The notes under the pieces were generated by a model. It did not search any database. It was given only the letters and a program-made list of their open reading frames with translations, and had not been told where the DNA came from. A DNA stretch of 64,000 nucleotides from Thermothielavioides terrestris NRRL 8126. Its lineage: Eukaryota; Ascomycota; Sordariomycetes; Sordariales; Chaetomiaceae. The stretch covers positions 1,550,001 to 1,614,000 of the forward strand of contig NC_016461.1 of NCBI RefSeq assembly GCF_000226115.1. Direction: 5' to 3'. Position numbers and translations under genes: made by a program. Positions 11,353 through 24,000 of the stretch are shown piece by piece (within the stretch, counting starts at the first letter, position 1; every line of letters starts with the position of its first letter).

Positions 11353-12558
11353 TCAAGGCTCCTTCGGGATCTTGCCCGGCTTGTTGGATAGCAACCAGGG
11401 CCGGCGCTCCCAGAAATCCGGCTTGATAATGTCAACGTGTTCCACCACAATCCGGGCCTTCGATCGTCTTTTCTTGTCCTTTTCAGCCTGCGACTTGGAC
11501 TGTTGAACCGGCTTTGCGAGACTGTCCGCTTCAACAGTAGGGTTATGTGTGCCTGGCTCCACCAGTTCGTACTTGTTCTCCTGTTCAGCCGCTGCCACGC
11601 AACCCGGGCGGGTGCAACCGTCGACACTTACATCCCTAAAAACGACGCTGCCCTTCTTGTAGATTTCAGGCTCGTTGTTGTAGTTGATACCGAACTCTGA
11701 GAACAGAATTTCATTCTTGTCAGAGGCAAGCGTTCCCTGTGTGTTGGGCTAGTCAGAAATGCGTTGCCCGGCCCGGTTTTTGAGTCCCGCGGTGCTTGCC
11801 TTCAGTCTCTCCTCAGCCTCGGTGGCCCCAATTCCGCCTTGTTGGATGAGCGCCCAGAATGTTGTGTTGTAGAGATTGTTGATATGACCTAGACCATTAG
11901 AAAAAGACCGAGTTGCAAGTTAGGATGCATACATACAGTCAACCTGTCTCCAACTCATGTAGTCCAGAAGATTCTCCACCGACGGGTAGCAGACCGCTCG
12001 GCCGTCGAAACTGGGCAATGGGGGGGATAACGGGCTGTTCGGGAAGTAAGTTGGCCAGAAGTGGACGTAGTATGCGGTGAAGGTCGACACTACTGTCGAG
12101 ACCAGTTTGCTGCGCCAGTCAGGGGTCGATTTCAGAGCCGGCTCATCTCTCAGGGTGAGATCCTACCTGGAACGGCGGTCGAATAGGCTGCATGTCTTAT
12201 GAAAGACAAAACTAGACTGGTGTCAGCAGAGTGCAGCCACTTGGAGGATCCCGGTCAACGCATGCCTGTATTCATCGCTAACTCCGTATGCAATGGTGAT
12301 ATCTGGGAGCTCGGTCATGACTGCCTTAGCGGCTGCGTTCATGAGTTCGAGAGCCCGCCTGTCATTGGGCTTCTCGAAGCGGTACTTGTTTGCAAACTTG
12401 GTGAAGCCTCGACCGTCGATCCTGATTACTATCCACGTGTTGGGTAGGAGCCTGTCGGGCTGTTCGAATTGCTTGACGTATTCGTACCTTGAGCCCGGAC
12501 ATCAGCCAGATGCGTCTGCGAGACGAATCCGAAGCACTGCGTACTGAGAGTTGGCCAT
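11353..12558 (-). CDS. THG1: tRNA(His) guanylyltransferase Thg1
   Basis: Thg1 adds the essential G at position -1 of tRNA(His) by 3'-5' polymerisation. Minus-strand exons: 12558-12545, 12487-12266, 12211-12167, 12109-11937, 11888-11800, 11736-11632, 11580-11353, giving 291 residues. Metal-binding residues D29 (RIDGRGF), D76 and E77 (GVSDEYSF) are present. So are [21 protein letters not shown], the [20 protein letters not shown] block, and the C-terminal FWERRPWLL. Two introns use GC donors: 12265-12212 (CAG|GCATGC) and 11799-11737 (AAG|GCAAGC). Both are required to keep conserved sequence. The last intron, 11631-11581, is 51 nt with no in-frame stop, so retention would simply add 17 residues (308 aa). 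Its removal joins VVFRD to [10 protein letters not shown]. Exon 1 has only 14 nt. Identification is very sure; the status of the last intron is less sure. Confidence 0.93.
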
Positions 12559-13089
12559 CTTTAAGGTTCGGCTGAGCCCAACGGACGTCTGCCACTTGGG
12601 GACGTCTGCCACTTGGGGACGTCTGCCACTTGGGGACGTCTGCCACTTGGAGGGACGAGAGTCTCGTCGTCATAAAATGCGGTCCACTCCGAACCGTGAA
12701 CCATCAGGTAAGGTCAGGTAGGGAAGGTTGTGCTGGAGGACAGGCCGCCCCACCTGCTGTGACAGGAAATGCAAGTAACGTGTAACTTCCGGGTGTGAAA
12801 TGCGCAGTACTCCGTACGAACATGGTATGTAAGGTACATCGCTAGGTAGGTTACCTGACACCCATAACCCGACCTTAAGAGATCCGTAGATCTGCCGTTG
12901 AACCCCTGTCACCAGTGAGTTCGTTCTCCAGCTCACCCAACCCACTGGGGCGGACTCCGTGGGGCTCTCCACCAACCTTGCAGCAAGCCGCCAACAACGA
13001 ACTGCAGATACCCCACTCAGTTTCCTGCCGCCGCGCTGGTGACGAGCAATCCTCCCAGAACAAGGAGTCTCGGCACATTGAGCGCGACA
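12559..13089. promoter_or_regulatory. Divergent THG1/SWD1 intergenic region
   Basis: A 531-nt head-to-head spacer. It holds a perfect 4 x 17 bp tandem repeat close to THG1, several ggtaggt/acctacc-type motifs (12705-12725, 12825-12855), and the 9-mer TACTCCGTA at 12808-12816. No TATA box assigned. Confidence 0.55.
12583..12650. repeat. Perfect tandem repeat, 4 copies of 17 bp
   Basis: Four identical head-to-tail copies of GGACGTCTGCCACTTGG, starting 25 nt upstream of the THG1 start codon. Each copy has the palindrome GACGTC, a possible bZIP/CRE-like site. It may lie in the 5' UTR or core promoter of THG1. Confidence 0.97.
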
Positions 13090-14565
13090 ATGAACTTCCT
13101 CCTATCCGACGACTACCTCCTTCAAGATTACCCCGAAAATATTACCAACACTATCCGGTCAGGACACTCGACATGCGTGCGATTCAATCGCAAGGGCGAC
13201 TTCTTGGCCTCGGGCCGCGTTGACGGCACTGTGGTCATCTGGGACTTGGAGACCATGGGAGTGGCGCGCAAACTTAGGGGCCATTCCAAGAACATAACAT
13301 CACTAAGTTGGTCACGGTGCGGCCGCTATCTGCTCTCCGCCTGCCAGGGCTGGAAAGTCATTCTCTGGGATCTGCAGGACGGGAAAAGACACCGCGAGGT
13401 GCGCTTCCGCGCCCCGGTGTATGGGGCTGAGCTTCACCCGTGGCATCAGTTCGTTCCCCCGGTTTTCCCCTAATCATCGTTCCTAGAGAGGACGGGGTCC
13501 GCTGACGTGTGGGGCGGTAGCTACCAGTTTGCTGCGGCCCTCTTCGAGGACCAACCGATGCTCGTCGACATCACGGCTCCCGCCCCCGTGTGCTACGTTC
13601 TCCCCTCGGTGCCGAAACGACCCAACACCGATGCCGATGCAACGTTGAAGGAGAAGCAGGCCAAGGAGGATGCGAAACACATGACAACCGCCATCGTCTA
13701 TACGGCGACAGGTGACCACCTCCTCGCCGGCACAACCAAGGGCCGCCTCAATATCATCGACGCGAGGACGCGTGAAATTATCTACTCAGAGAAGATAGCT
13801 AGCGGTGTCATCACAACTCTTCGTCTTACTGAGTCGGGCAAGGAGCTCCTGGTGAATGCCCAGGACCGCATAATAAGGACCTTCCGTGTGCCGAACCTGT
13901 CCGCAGCAGACCTTGATCCGGACACCATACAGTTACCCCTCGAGCACAAGTTTCAAGACGTGGTGAACAGGTTGTCGTGGAACCATGTAGCCTTCAGCGC
14001 CACGGGCGAGTACGTCGCAGCGTCGACCTACAACAACCACGAGCTCTACATCTGGGAACGCGGGCATGGCAGTTTGGTGCGCATGTTGGAGGGTCCGAAG
14101 GAGGAGCAGGGAGTCATTGAATGGCACCCACACCGCGCTCTGTTGGCCGCCTGCGGCCTTGAGACTGGCCGAATCAATATCTGGTCTGTCACGAGCCCTC
14201 AGCGATGGTCGGCCCTCGCGCCCGACTTCGTAGAGGTGGAAGAGAACGTCGAGTACATCGAAAGAGAGGACGAGTTTGACATCCACCCGCAGGAGGAGAT
14301 CCAAAAGCGGCGCCTGGTTCAGGAAGATGAGGACGTCGATGTCCTGACGGTGGAAGACGGTGATGGGCTAGGCAACGGCATGGACACGTTTCGCATGCCG
14401 ATCCTGTTCAACCTGGGCGAGTCGGACAGCGAAGAAGAATTCGTAAACGTATCGCTCGGGACGCTGCGGCGGAAGAGTCCTGGTGAGCAGGACGAGGATG
14501 AGATGACAGGCGAAGAGCGAGGGCCGGGGAGGAAACCGGGACGGGGACGGGCGAAGAAGAAATAA
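13090..14565 (+). CDS. SWD1: COMPASS (Set1) complex WD40 subunit Swd1
   Basis: Swd1 (RbBP5 homologue) is a scaffold of the nuclear COMPASS complex that methylates histone H3 lysine 4. Exons 13090-13448 and 13521-14565, separated by a 72-nt intron with donor GTTCGT and acceptor GGTAG, give 467 residues. The first ATG gives MNFLLSDDYLLQDYPENITNTIRSGHSTCVRFNRKGDFLASG, and WD repeats follow (DGTVVIWDLETMGVARKL, WKVILWDLQDG). The junction restores AELHPWHHYQFAAALFEDQPMLVD. Further blades include LLAGTTKGRLNIID and the region around RINIWSV. The C-terminal tail is acidic and ends in a basic GRKPGRGRAKKK. Length and architecture match fungal Swd1. The start lies 531 nt from divergent THG1. Confidence 0.93.
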
Positions 14566-15646
14566 TCAACATAATGACGGTGCCCCCTAGCGCAGCGGAG
14601 CCTTGTTGGAGCTCGCAGGGCAATGGAGACCTGGAAGTCTTTCAGGTTACGGAATAGCTCAGCTTGGAAATGTGATCGAGGAATGAGAACCGGATGGGTT
14701 GTGTAATCCGAGTCGCCTGGCATTGTTGTTGCAGCCGCTCCAATTCAGCTTGGCGTATACCATTAGGCTGCAATTGAGGTATTGTGCCGTAATTTAACGG
14801 CAATTACATACAATGCCAGGTCAGCGCTCAATCGTAGCCCTGAAATACTGATACATACAAAACAAAAGGGACGGAACCAAGCTGTACGAGCATCCCATTC
14901 ACTGACTATTGTACACTATAGGGAGCTCTCGGGAGGTAACTGCCCTATTGTGCGCATTTCACGACGTTGCTTCCCACGGTCCATTGTAAGGTCACATTAC
15001 TCTGCGGTACAAAGGAACAGATACAGGTAAGGTACGCAGTACTTTCGTAGTTCACGCTTTGGAGCGAAAAGTGGGTCCTCACAGAATCGGGTTTAGCCGT
15101 CTTTGCCTCTCCCGGGCGTTGCTTTGTCAGTTGAACTTTTTCAGGTCTAGGCTGCGCCATCTGCCTCCTTCCCCAAACCCACTCTCATCAACCGCCCGAC
15201 CGACATCGCGAGTCGCGTCAAGGGTTTCCGAGTTCTTGTCGTCTGCCTTCCTCGACAAGCAAATCGAACGTGCTGATCGCGATCTTCGAGTTTTGCGATT
15301 TTTTTTTTTCCCCGCGTCACACCGAGACTGGAGCCGACCGGGTTCTGACGGTTCGCTGCTTCAGGCCTCTGGCCTGGGAAGCGCCGAGGAGGAGGCAACA
15401 ACAGCATCGCGAACCGGCGCCACCAGAACTATCGCCATCGGGATTTCGGCGACGCTCTCAGTGCTTGTTCCTCGGTCATTTGCCGCGGTCTTCTCCTCGT
15501 CACCAAATTCCCGGCGCGCCCAAATACTGTGATTGCGACAATACGATCGACCCGCGCTTCGCGGTCCTTGCCGGTCGCCGTCCGTTTCGATCCGCCTCGC
15601 ATCGCGATTTTCTTTTCAGCGGTCTTGCCTTTTTCCTTCCACAAAA
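14566..15646. promoter_or_regulatory. RPB1 upstream region
   Basis: A 1.08 kb tandem spacer between SWD1 and RPB1. The RPB1-proximal part (about 15150-15640) is rich in C/T runs, with a T9 tract at about 15300, typical of 5' UTR or promoter DNA of highly expressed fungal genes. No TATA box could be fixed. Confidence 0.5.
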
Positions 15647-18600
15647 ATGGCGAATCTTATTTTTGCGCACTCCAGTGCGCCGATCCGCACGATCAAGGAG
15701 ATCCAGTTTGGGCTCCTGTCCCCGGAGGAAATCAAGGGTATGAGCGTGTGCCATGTCCTCTATCCTGAGACGATGGATGAGACACGCACAAAGCCTCGCG
15801 ATGGCGGTCTCAATGATCCTCTGCTCGGCTCGGTCGACAGACAGTTCAAGTGCAAGACTTGCACCGAGAACATGTCGGAGTGCCCTGGCCATTTTGGTCA
15901 CATCGAGCTTGCCCGACCGGTCTATCATCCTGGTTTCATCAGGCGCACAAAGAAGTTGCTCGAAATCGTCTGCCACAACTGCAGCAGGGTGCTAGCGGAT
16001 AGAGTTAGTGCATTCTACCCGCCTGGGTAGTCTTTGTTGCGGTTGATGCTGACGCTTGACCAGTCCGACCCGCAATATGCCGCCGCCATGCGCATCAGGG
16101 ACCCCAAGGTCCGGTTCAAGCGGGTTTGGGACATCTGTAAGAGCAAGAGGCGCTGTGACAACGACCCTCCCAAGAATGCCGAAGATGGTGACTCCGCGGG
16201 AGGGCTTCTCGGCGGGCATGGAGGATGCGGCAATATTCAACCTGTCATTCGACAGCAGGCCCTCACTCTTTGGGGTCACTTCGAAACCAAGGATGAGGAA
16301 GGCGCCAAGAACAAGGAGAAGAAGATCATCACGCCGGAGATGGCCCTCAACATCTTCCGCCGCATGAGCGACCAGGAGATGGTGGACATCGGCCTCAACA
16401 TCTCGCAAGCCCGACCCGAGTGGATGATCATCACCGTCCTGCCTGTTCCCCCACCGCCTGTTCGTCCGAGCATTTCCATGGATGGAACCGGAACGGGCTT
16501 GCGAAACGAGGACGACTTGACATATAAGCTCGGTGATATCATTCGCGCCAACGGCAACGTCCGACAGGCCATCGCAGAGGGGTCGCCTCAGCATATCATC
16601 ACCGATTTTGAAAACCTACTCCAGTATCATGTCGCTACCTACATGGATAACGACATTGCTGGTCAGCCACAGGCATTGCAGAAGAGCGGACGCCCCGTCA
16701 AGGCCATCCGAGCCCGCCTCAAGGGGAAGGAGGGGCGGCTGCGAGGCAACTTGATGGGAAAGCGCGTCGACTTCTCGGCTCGTACTGTCATTACCGGCGA
16801 TGCGAATATCTCCTTGGATGAGGTCGGCGTACCGCGCAGCATCGCCCGCACGTTGACATACCCCGAGACCGTGACGCCGTACAACATCGCCAAGCTTACT
16901 CAGTTCGTCCAGAACGGCCCGAATGAGCACCCGGGAGCAAGATTCATCATCCGATCTGATGGCACTCGGATTGACCTCCGCCACCATCGGCGTGCGACCG
17001 GCATTCAGCTCGAGTACGGTTGGAAAGTGGAGCGCCACCTGATTGATGGAGACTACATCATCTTCAACCGTCAACCGTCTCTCCACAAGGAGTCCATGAT
17101 GGGTCACAGGGTGCGGGTCATGCCTTACTCGACCTTCCGGCTCAACCTGTCCGTCACTTCGCCTTACAACGCTGATTTCGACGGTGACGAGATGAACTTG
17201 CACGTCCCCCAGACCGAGGAGACGCGTGCCGAGGTCAAAGAGCTTTGCATGGTTCCCCTGAACATTGTCTCGCCGCAGAGGAACGGTCCTCTCATGGGCA
17301 TCGTCCAGGACACCTTAGCTGGCGTGTACAAGCTCTGCCGGCGCGACGTGTTCCTTACCAAAGAGCAGGTGATGAACATCATGCTCTGGGTCCCTGATTG
17401 GGATGGCATTATTCCGCTCCCAGCGATCTTCAAGCCTCGGCCCCGATGGACCGGCAAGCAGATCATTAGCATGATCATCCCAAAGATCATCAACATCCAC
17501 ATGAACTCGGACCAGCCTGACAAAGACCATCCATTTAAGGATGATGGTCTTCTCATTCAGCAAGGAGAGCTCATGTTTGGCCTGCTGTCAAAAAAGAGCG
17601 TAGGCGCCACGGGAGGCGGAATTGTTCACCTGTGCTACAACGAGCTCGGACCCCAAGGGGCCATGGACTTCCTCAATGGCTGCCAGCGGGTGGTCAACTA
17701 CTGGTTGCTGCACAATGGACACAGCATCGGCATCGGTGACACAATTCCTGATGCCAAGACTATCGAGCTGGTCCAGAAGCATATCGACGACGAGAAGGAG
17801 GAGGTCCGCCGGCTGACCCAGCAAGCCACCAACAATGAGCTTGAGCCGCTCCCCGGCATGAACATTCGAGAGACTTTTGAAAACAAGGTCTCCACGGCCC
17901 TCAACAAGGCCCGCGATAAAGCTGGTACCACCACCGAGAAGAGCCTGAAGGACCTCAACAATGCGGTGACAATGGCTCGTTCGGGTTCCAAGGGCTCTGC
18001 AATCAACATCTCGCAGATGACTGCCCTCGTCGGCCAGCAGATCGTGGAGGGCAAGCGTATCCCGTTCGGATTCAAGTACCGTACACTCCCTCATTTCACC
18101 AAAGACGACTATTCTCCCGAGGCTCGTGGCTTCGTTGAGAACTCGTATCTCCGTGGCTTGACTCCTTCTGAGTTCTTCTTCCACGCCATGGCTGGCAGAG
18201 AAGGATTGATCGATACCGCTGTTAAGACAGCCGAGACGGGCTACATCCAGCGCCGGCTTGTCAAGGCGCTCGAGGATGCAGAAGCGCACTATGACGGCAC
18301 GGTCCGGAACTCGCTTGGTGACATCATTCAGTTCATCTACGGTGAAGACGGTCTGGATGGTGTCGCCATCGAGAAGCAGCGAGTGGATCACATGAATCTG
18401 TCGAACAAGCTCTTCGACAAGCGTTTCCGCCTGGATGTCATGGACGAAGAGAGCTCCGCTGCTGCTCTAGATGCTCTGGAATTCGGGAGGGAGATGGCTA
18501 GCGACCCGATGGTGCAGCAGCTTCTGGACCAAGAGTACGAGCAGCTGCTGGCTGATCGCAAGCTTTTGCGGGAGATCAACCGCCGCAAACGGGGTGAAGA

Positions 18601-21025
18601 CAACATGCAGCTCCCGCTCAACGTGGCTCGCATCATCGAGACGGCGAAGAAGCTCTTCAAGGTTGATGACTCTCACCGCAGCGATCTTACGCCCAAGGAC
18701 GTTATCCCCGCCGTCCGAGCCTTGCTTGACCGGCTGGTTGTTGTCCGCGGCACCGATGCGATCTCGAAGGAGGCCGATTACAATGCGACACTCTTGTTCA
18801 AGATTCAACTGCGGTCCCGCCTGGCTTTCAAGCGGCTCGCAGTCGAGCAGAGGATCAACAAGCTAGCCTTTGAACACATCCTGGGCGAGTTGGAGAACCG
18901 GTGGTCGCGCTCGATGGTCGCCCCTGGCGAGATGGTTGGCGTGCTGGCTGCTCAGTCCATCGGAGAACCGGCGACGCAAATGACCCTCAACACATTCCAC
19001 TTCGCTGGTGTCTCGTCCAAGAACGTCACCCTGGGTGTCCCACGTCTCAAGGAGATCCTCAACGTCGCCAAGGACATCAAGACTCCCTCCATGGTTGTCT
19101 ACCTGGACTCGGAGAACGCGACACAGGAGGATGCCAAGAGGCTTCGTAACGCCGTTGAACATACCAGCCTTCGTTCCGTCACGGCCGTAACGGAGATCTA
19201 CTATGATCCGGACATCACATCCACAAACATCCCCGAGGATTTCGATATGGTTGAATCCTACTTCCTGATCCCGGACTCGTCGGACCAGGATTCGATCGAA
19301 AACCAATCGCGTTGGATTCTGAGGCTCACTCTTGACCGACAGAAAATGCTCGATAAAGGCCTCCGAGTGGAAGACGTTGCGCAGCGCATCAAGGAGGAGT
19401 ACAGGAAAGACGTGGCGGTCATCTTCAGTGACAACAATGCGGAAGAGATGGTCATCCGGATACGCGTCATCCGCCAAGACGACGATAAGGACGAGGACGG
19501 TAATAAGATCATTGAGGATGATGTGATGCTCAAGCGACTCGAGAAGCATCTCCTCGACCACTGCACTCTGCGCGGCGTCGTCGGTATCGAGCGTGCCTTC
19601 TTGAACAAGGGCACCAAGCTGGTCGAGAGGGCGGATGGATCGCAGGTGGCCAACAAGGATGCTCCGGAATGCATGGAGTGGTACCTCGATACGCAGGGCA
19701 CGGCCTTGAGGGAGGTCCTGACCATCGAGGGGGTCGACACGAAGCGAACGTCAACAAACGATCTGTATCAGATTGTGGACGTGTTCGGTATCGAGGCAGC
19801 TCGGGCGGCTCTGCTGCAGGAGTTGACCCAGGTGCTCGCTTTCGACGGTTCGTATGTCAACCATCGGCACTTGGCGCTTCTGGTCGACGTCATGACCTAC
19901 CGTGGCAGCATCGCCGCCGTGACGCGCCACGGCATCAACCGCGCTGACACGGGTGCTCTGATGCGCTGCTCGTTCGAAGAGACGGTCGAGATTCTGCTCG
20001 AGGCTGCTGCCGTCGGTGAGCTGGATGACTGCCGGGGCATTTCGGAGAACGTCATGCTGGGCCAGATGGCGCCCATGGGGACCGGTCACTTCGATGTTCT
20101 TCTCGATCCCAAGATGTTGGAGACGGTCATTTCGGACAACTCGCGCATGGGCTTGATGCCTGGCATGACCATCAAGGGATCCCAGCTTGAGGGCGCAGCA
20201 ACCCCCTACGATACTGGCTCGCCGATGGCGGACAACGGCTATCTGGGCAGCTACTCGCCGACCATGGGTAACTTCTCGCCCATACAGGGCGGAGGATCGG
20301 ACAGCCCGAGCGGTTTCGGGACCGAGTACGGGGGCGGCTTCGGCTCGAGCACCGTCAACCCTTACTCGACGAGCCCGCGCGCGACCAGCCCCTTCTCCAC
20401 GTCACCCACTTCGCCGTTTGGCTATGGCGGGTACTCGCCTTCGTCACCAGCTGGTTACTCGCCCACTTCGCCCCTCATCGACGCTGGAGGCCGTTACGCA
20501 TCGAGCCCGCAGTTCAGCCCCTCGTCTCCATCGTTCTCACCAACGTCACCGATGCTGCGGCCTGGCAGCCCGACCAGCCCGAACTACAGCCCGACGTCGC
20601 CCAGCTACTCTCCGGCGTCGCCCGCAGCGACCAGGCATTACTCCCCGACGTCGCCGGCGCAGTTCAACTCGCCGACGTCTCCGTCGTACTCTCCAACGAG
20701 TCCGAGCTACAGCCCGGCGTCACCCAATCTGCATGCCACCTCGCCGTCATACTCGCCGGCGTCGCCCACTTGGTCTCCTACATCTCCGGATGCCTACTCA
20801 CCGACGAGCCCGTCGTTCCAGCGGTCCCCGGGCCAGCAGATGTCGCCGACCAGCCCTGGCTACTCGCCCACGTCGCCCTCATTTTCACCAAGGACTCCGG
20901 GCCGCGGCCCTGCCGGAGGCAATGGTGACCAGTAGTAAGTCGTCTGGTGGCGTGCCCCAGATGATCGACCACTCTGCTAACGTCCTTGCAACTACAGCTC
21001 ACCCACTTCTCCGACCAACGACTGA
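15647..21025 (+). CDS. RPB1: RNA polymerase II largest subunit Rpb1 with CTD
   Basis: Rpb1 is the catalytic subunit of nuclear RNA polymerase II. Exons 15647-16003, 16064-20934 and 20998-21025 give 1751 residues. Exon 1 has the N-terminal clamp with zinc ligands ([17 protein letters not shown], then CHNC). The active-site metal-A motif NADFDGD lies at about residues 488-494. Later blocks include the bridge-helix/trigger-loop region ([14 protein letters not shown] [36 protein letters not shown]). The CTD from about residue 1570 is a series of YSPTSPS-related heptads, many degenerate, broken by spacers. The second exon ends CAGTA|GTAAGT, and a 63-nt intron with CTAAC branch site leads to a 28-nt exon encoding YSPTSPTND. 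Without splicing the frame would stop at TAG on the junction. Introns 1 and 2 are GT-AG. Identification is certain. Confidence 0.98.
20440..21022 (+). repeat. RPB1 CTD heptad-repeat coding region
   Basis: In-frame array coding YSPTSPS-like heptads. Consensus copies (YSPTSPS) alternate with variants such as YSPASP, FSPTSP and WSPTSP, and with non-heptad spacers ([31 protein letters not shown]). The last copy, YSPTSPTND, is in the terminal exon. Confidence 0.9.
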
Positions 21026-24000
21026 TCCGGTTCCTTGTGAGTCACGGGCGACTCTCGTTGCATGCAGGGTGCTGGCTGCTCTGCATGGATGCCACGGGAT
21101 CTCCCGGGGCATCCGCAGGTTGTTATTGGGGGTATATATTTGGACCGAGCTGCCTATTTCTGCCCCATTTCCTTATCATGTGATAGAACACCCCCTATTT
21201 CCCCCAACAGAGGATGACACTGCCAAAACACAGCCCCGCCCCTTCCCTTTTAGATATGCATTTCTGATTCGCACCCTCGCGGATGGCCCCCGGCTCTACT
21301 AAGGAAGATGCGCGGCACCAGATTGGTTACGGCCGGAAGAGCCATTGCCGCGGCGTGAAATTGGTGGAAAGGCTTGGCGGCCTGGTGATGAGTGTGGGGG
21401 CAGACAGACGGATGGAAGGACCTGGCGAAGGGCAGGGAGGGGCGCGGTTGTAATGATTTGTACAGTACATACAGGCAGCATCGGGCAAGCTAGCCGGTGG
21501 AGCAAGTGTTGGCTCCGGCATGCTTCTTTTTTTTCCCCTCGGTCAAGGGTTGCCTTGCACCTGGAGCAGCTGAGTGGATGAATGGGAAAATGATCTCATA
21601 CCGAGAAGGAGCTCACTTGTTGGGAGAATGTGAATGCTTGGTTGGTGGCGGCACTCTCGCAGAAGACCCCCCTTTTCTCCTCCTTCGGCTGGTCTCGCCA
21701 CAGCTTAGCGTGTCACTCGGGTCCTGAAGGGGAGGGTGACATGGGTGTGCGGCTTGAATTGGTGATGGGCCTATTGACCGAGTCGAGTTGGTGTTGGTCC
21801 TTGGACGGGGGTGTTCCCATTCCATCTTCGGTGGTCAGTGGCACCTTGTCCAACAGTGGCTGGGCTGCAGGTGAACGCCGCCCCGGGGTGGCCCTGGCAC
21901 AGCACGACTGGGTCATGATCTGGAACGTCCGTGTCGTCGTCATCGGCAGGGTGACCGCCGGCAGGGCTACATGCTTCTCCGTCTGTCCTGGTTGTTGGCT
22001 GGGCTGCCTTGGCGGAGGCAACGAAAGGGAGGGGTACATCGGGCAGGCGCCGAGTTGGTAGGCTCGGGACCGAGGGGTTTATCCTCCCTTTTCCTTGCGG
22101 TTAGAAGAAAGGGGGGGGAAAGGGGGTAGCCTGCTACAGGCAGTGCAGACAACCCTTGGTCGGTCTGGGTTGGTGGTGCTGGCGATGGTACAGGCATGAC
22201 TCGTGGCTACGGTCGTGGCTACGGCTACCCCCGCTACCCTGTATACGGTGACTGCGCCCACGCCTGGTCTTCTTGGCTATACTCATTTCCGCGGTGGGCC
22301 GAGTCTTTGCTGTGGCAGAGAAGAAGCAGGGCAAGCTGGGGGGTGGGGAAGCCGATGGGGACGGAGAAGTCCAGGGGCTGCTTGAAACGGGCTTACGGAC
22401 GGCCGGGCATGTACAACGGGAGTAAGAGTGCGGGCGCACGAGCGGACTGAGGCGATGATCAGTCTTGTGAGGCGACCAGACGGCAAGGTACTCGTTGGGC
22501 ACTACTTGGGCACCTACAGACCCGTTCCTTTGATCCCCGCAAGACGCATCGAGATCTGAAGTCTCTGCTCGTCTAGATACTGTGACTATGAGTCGCGTGC
22601 TCACCATCAGAAACCTTGGCGGATCATTCCACCGGGGTGGCTGGTCGTCAACCTGAGCTGGTTGATCGCCTTGCGAGCTTGATCCTCGTCCACGAAACAG
22701 TCTCTGGCATTTTGGGCCGAAACAAGACTTCTCCGTTTGTGCGTACACGTAGATTGACCGAGGGGGAGTCATCGCGCGCACACGGGGGTCTCGAGAGCAG
22801 TGGCCCGAGCGGGGCTCAGCCTCGGGTTGTCACGGTGGCCGCATAGAGACAGACCTAGTTCGCTGCCCACAGCCTCGTTTTGGAAGGCTGACGGAAACTG
22901 CAAGGGAGCAGTGAGGCAAAAATTTACGTACGGGCTGGTCATTGTCGGCGATGTCCGCTAAAACTTGGGTTGTAGTGCGTCTTCACTTTCGGACGACTCC
23001 GTAGGTGGTTTATACTCTACTTGGGGTTCAGGTGAGTGTTAGATGCTGCTAGTGTTGGTATTTCCGCCCTGTGTTGTTCATCCGATGACTTTGAAACCTT
23101 GGCAGCCCGTGAGCAGGCCGCAGCGGTATCATTGGGAAGGCTTCGGCAGTTAAGTTAGTGGCAGATCTGTAACTGATGTGTAAAGTTACCAAGTTTTGTA
23201 TGTCCATATGTTAACAACCCTTATTAACGCCTACATCGAAGATACGGAGCGGACACGGAATCAAGACATTGAAATGCATTGCATTGCAGCTGAGTTGTGT
23301 TCTCTGCCAAGAAACAAGTTACGTTAATGTCTTAACAATCCAGCAACACTTCGCGTCATTCCAACACTTGGTAACTTTCGGTACTCTCACCGTCAGCCAG
23401 GGCTCACTGCGCACGAGCCAAGTTTACCAGAGCGCCGGGTCGAGCAACTTTGCCAGAAATATTCGGCATAACTTACCCACAAGTCCACTGCCGCCTGGCT
23501 GTCTCGCCATTGCTTGGCCGGCATCGTGACTGAGGCGAGATCTTCCAAGGAACAGCACCGAACTCTTTCACATAGTACGGAATGCAACTTTGTATCCCGA
23601 AATTGAGCGATCGCAAAACATTCGGCCCACCCAGTCGCCCATCCCTGGCATGTCGTGGCATGGCACTCCTTTTCGCCTCGGACACGGTGTCCATGTACTG
23701 TTACCAGCCCCATCCGCCAGAGTACATCGACTTTGGGTCCCCCAGCGATTCTCTTTATCTCCAATGGAGCTCAAGGTAGGTAAGCAGGAACGATGTTTGT
23801 CCCAGGTGCCAGGCGGGAACTCTTCCGGCGGATGATGTTCTGTTGGTGATGCAATCTCCACAGCGGCATGAGAGAGCAATAGATGCGAGCGCCATTTACG
23901 CAAGAGGCTCGCGCCCCCCAGAGTCCCGTCTTCCCGAGACCTCAAGCAATGAGGACGGCAGGCGGCTGGTCTCGCCACGAGGCGATCGCACCCTGACCCA

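Noticed and set aside
12583..12650. CRISPR-like array
   Set aside because: Repeats are contiguous without spacers and the genome is fungal.
17588..18391. 267-codon minus-strand frame inside RPB1
   Set aside because: Antisense shadow of a strongly biased coding sequence; no ATG context or domain.
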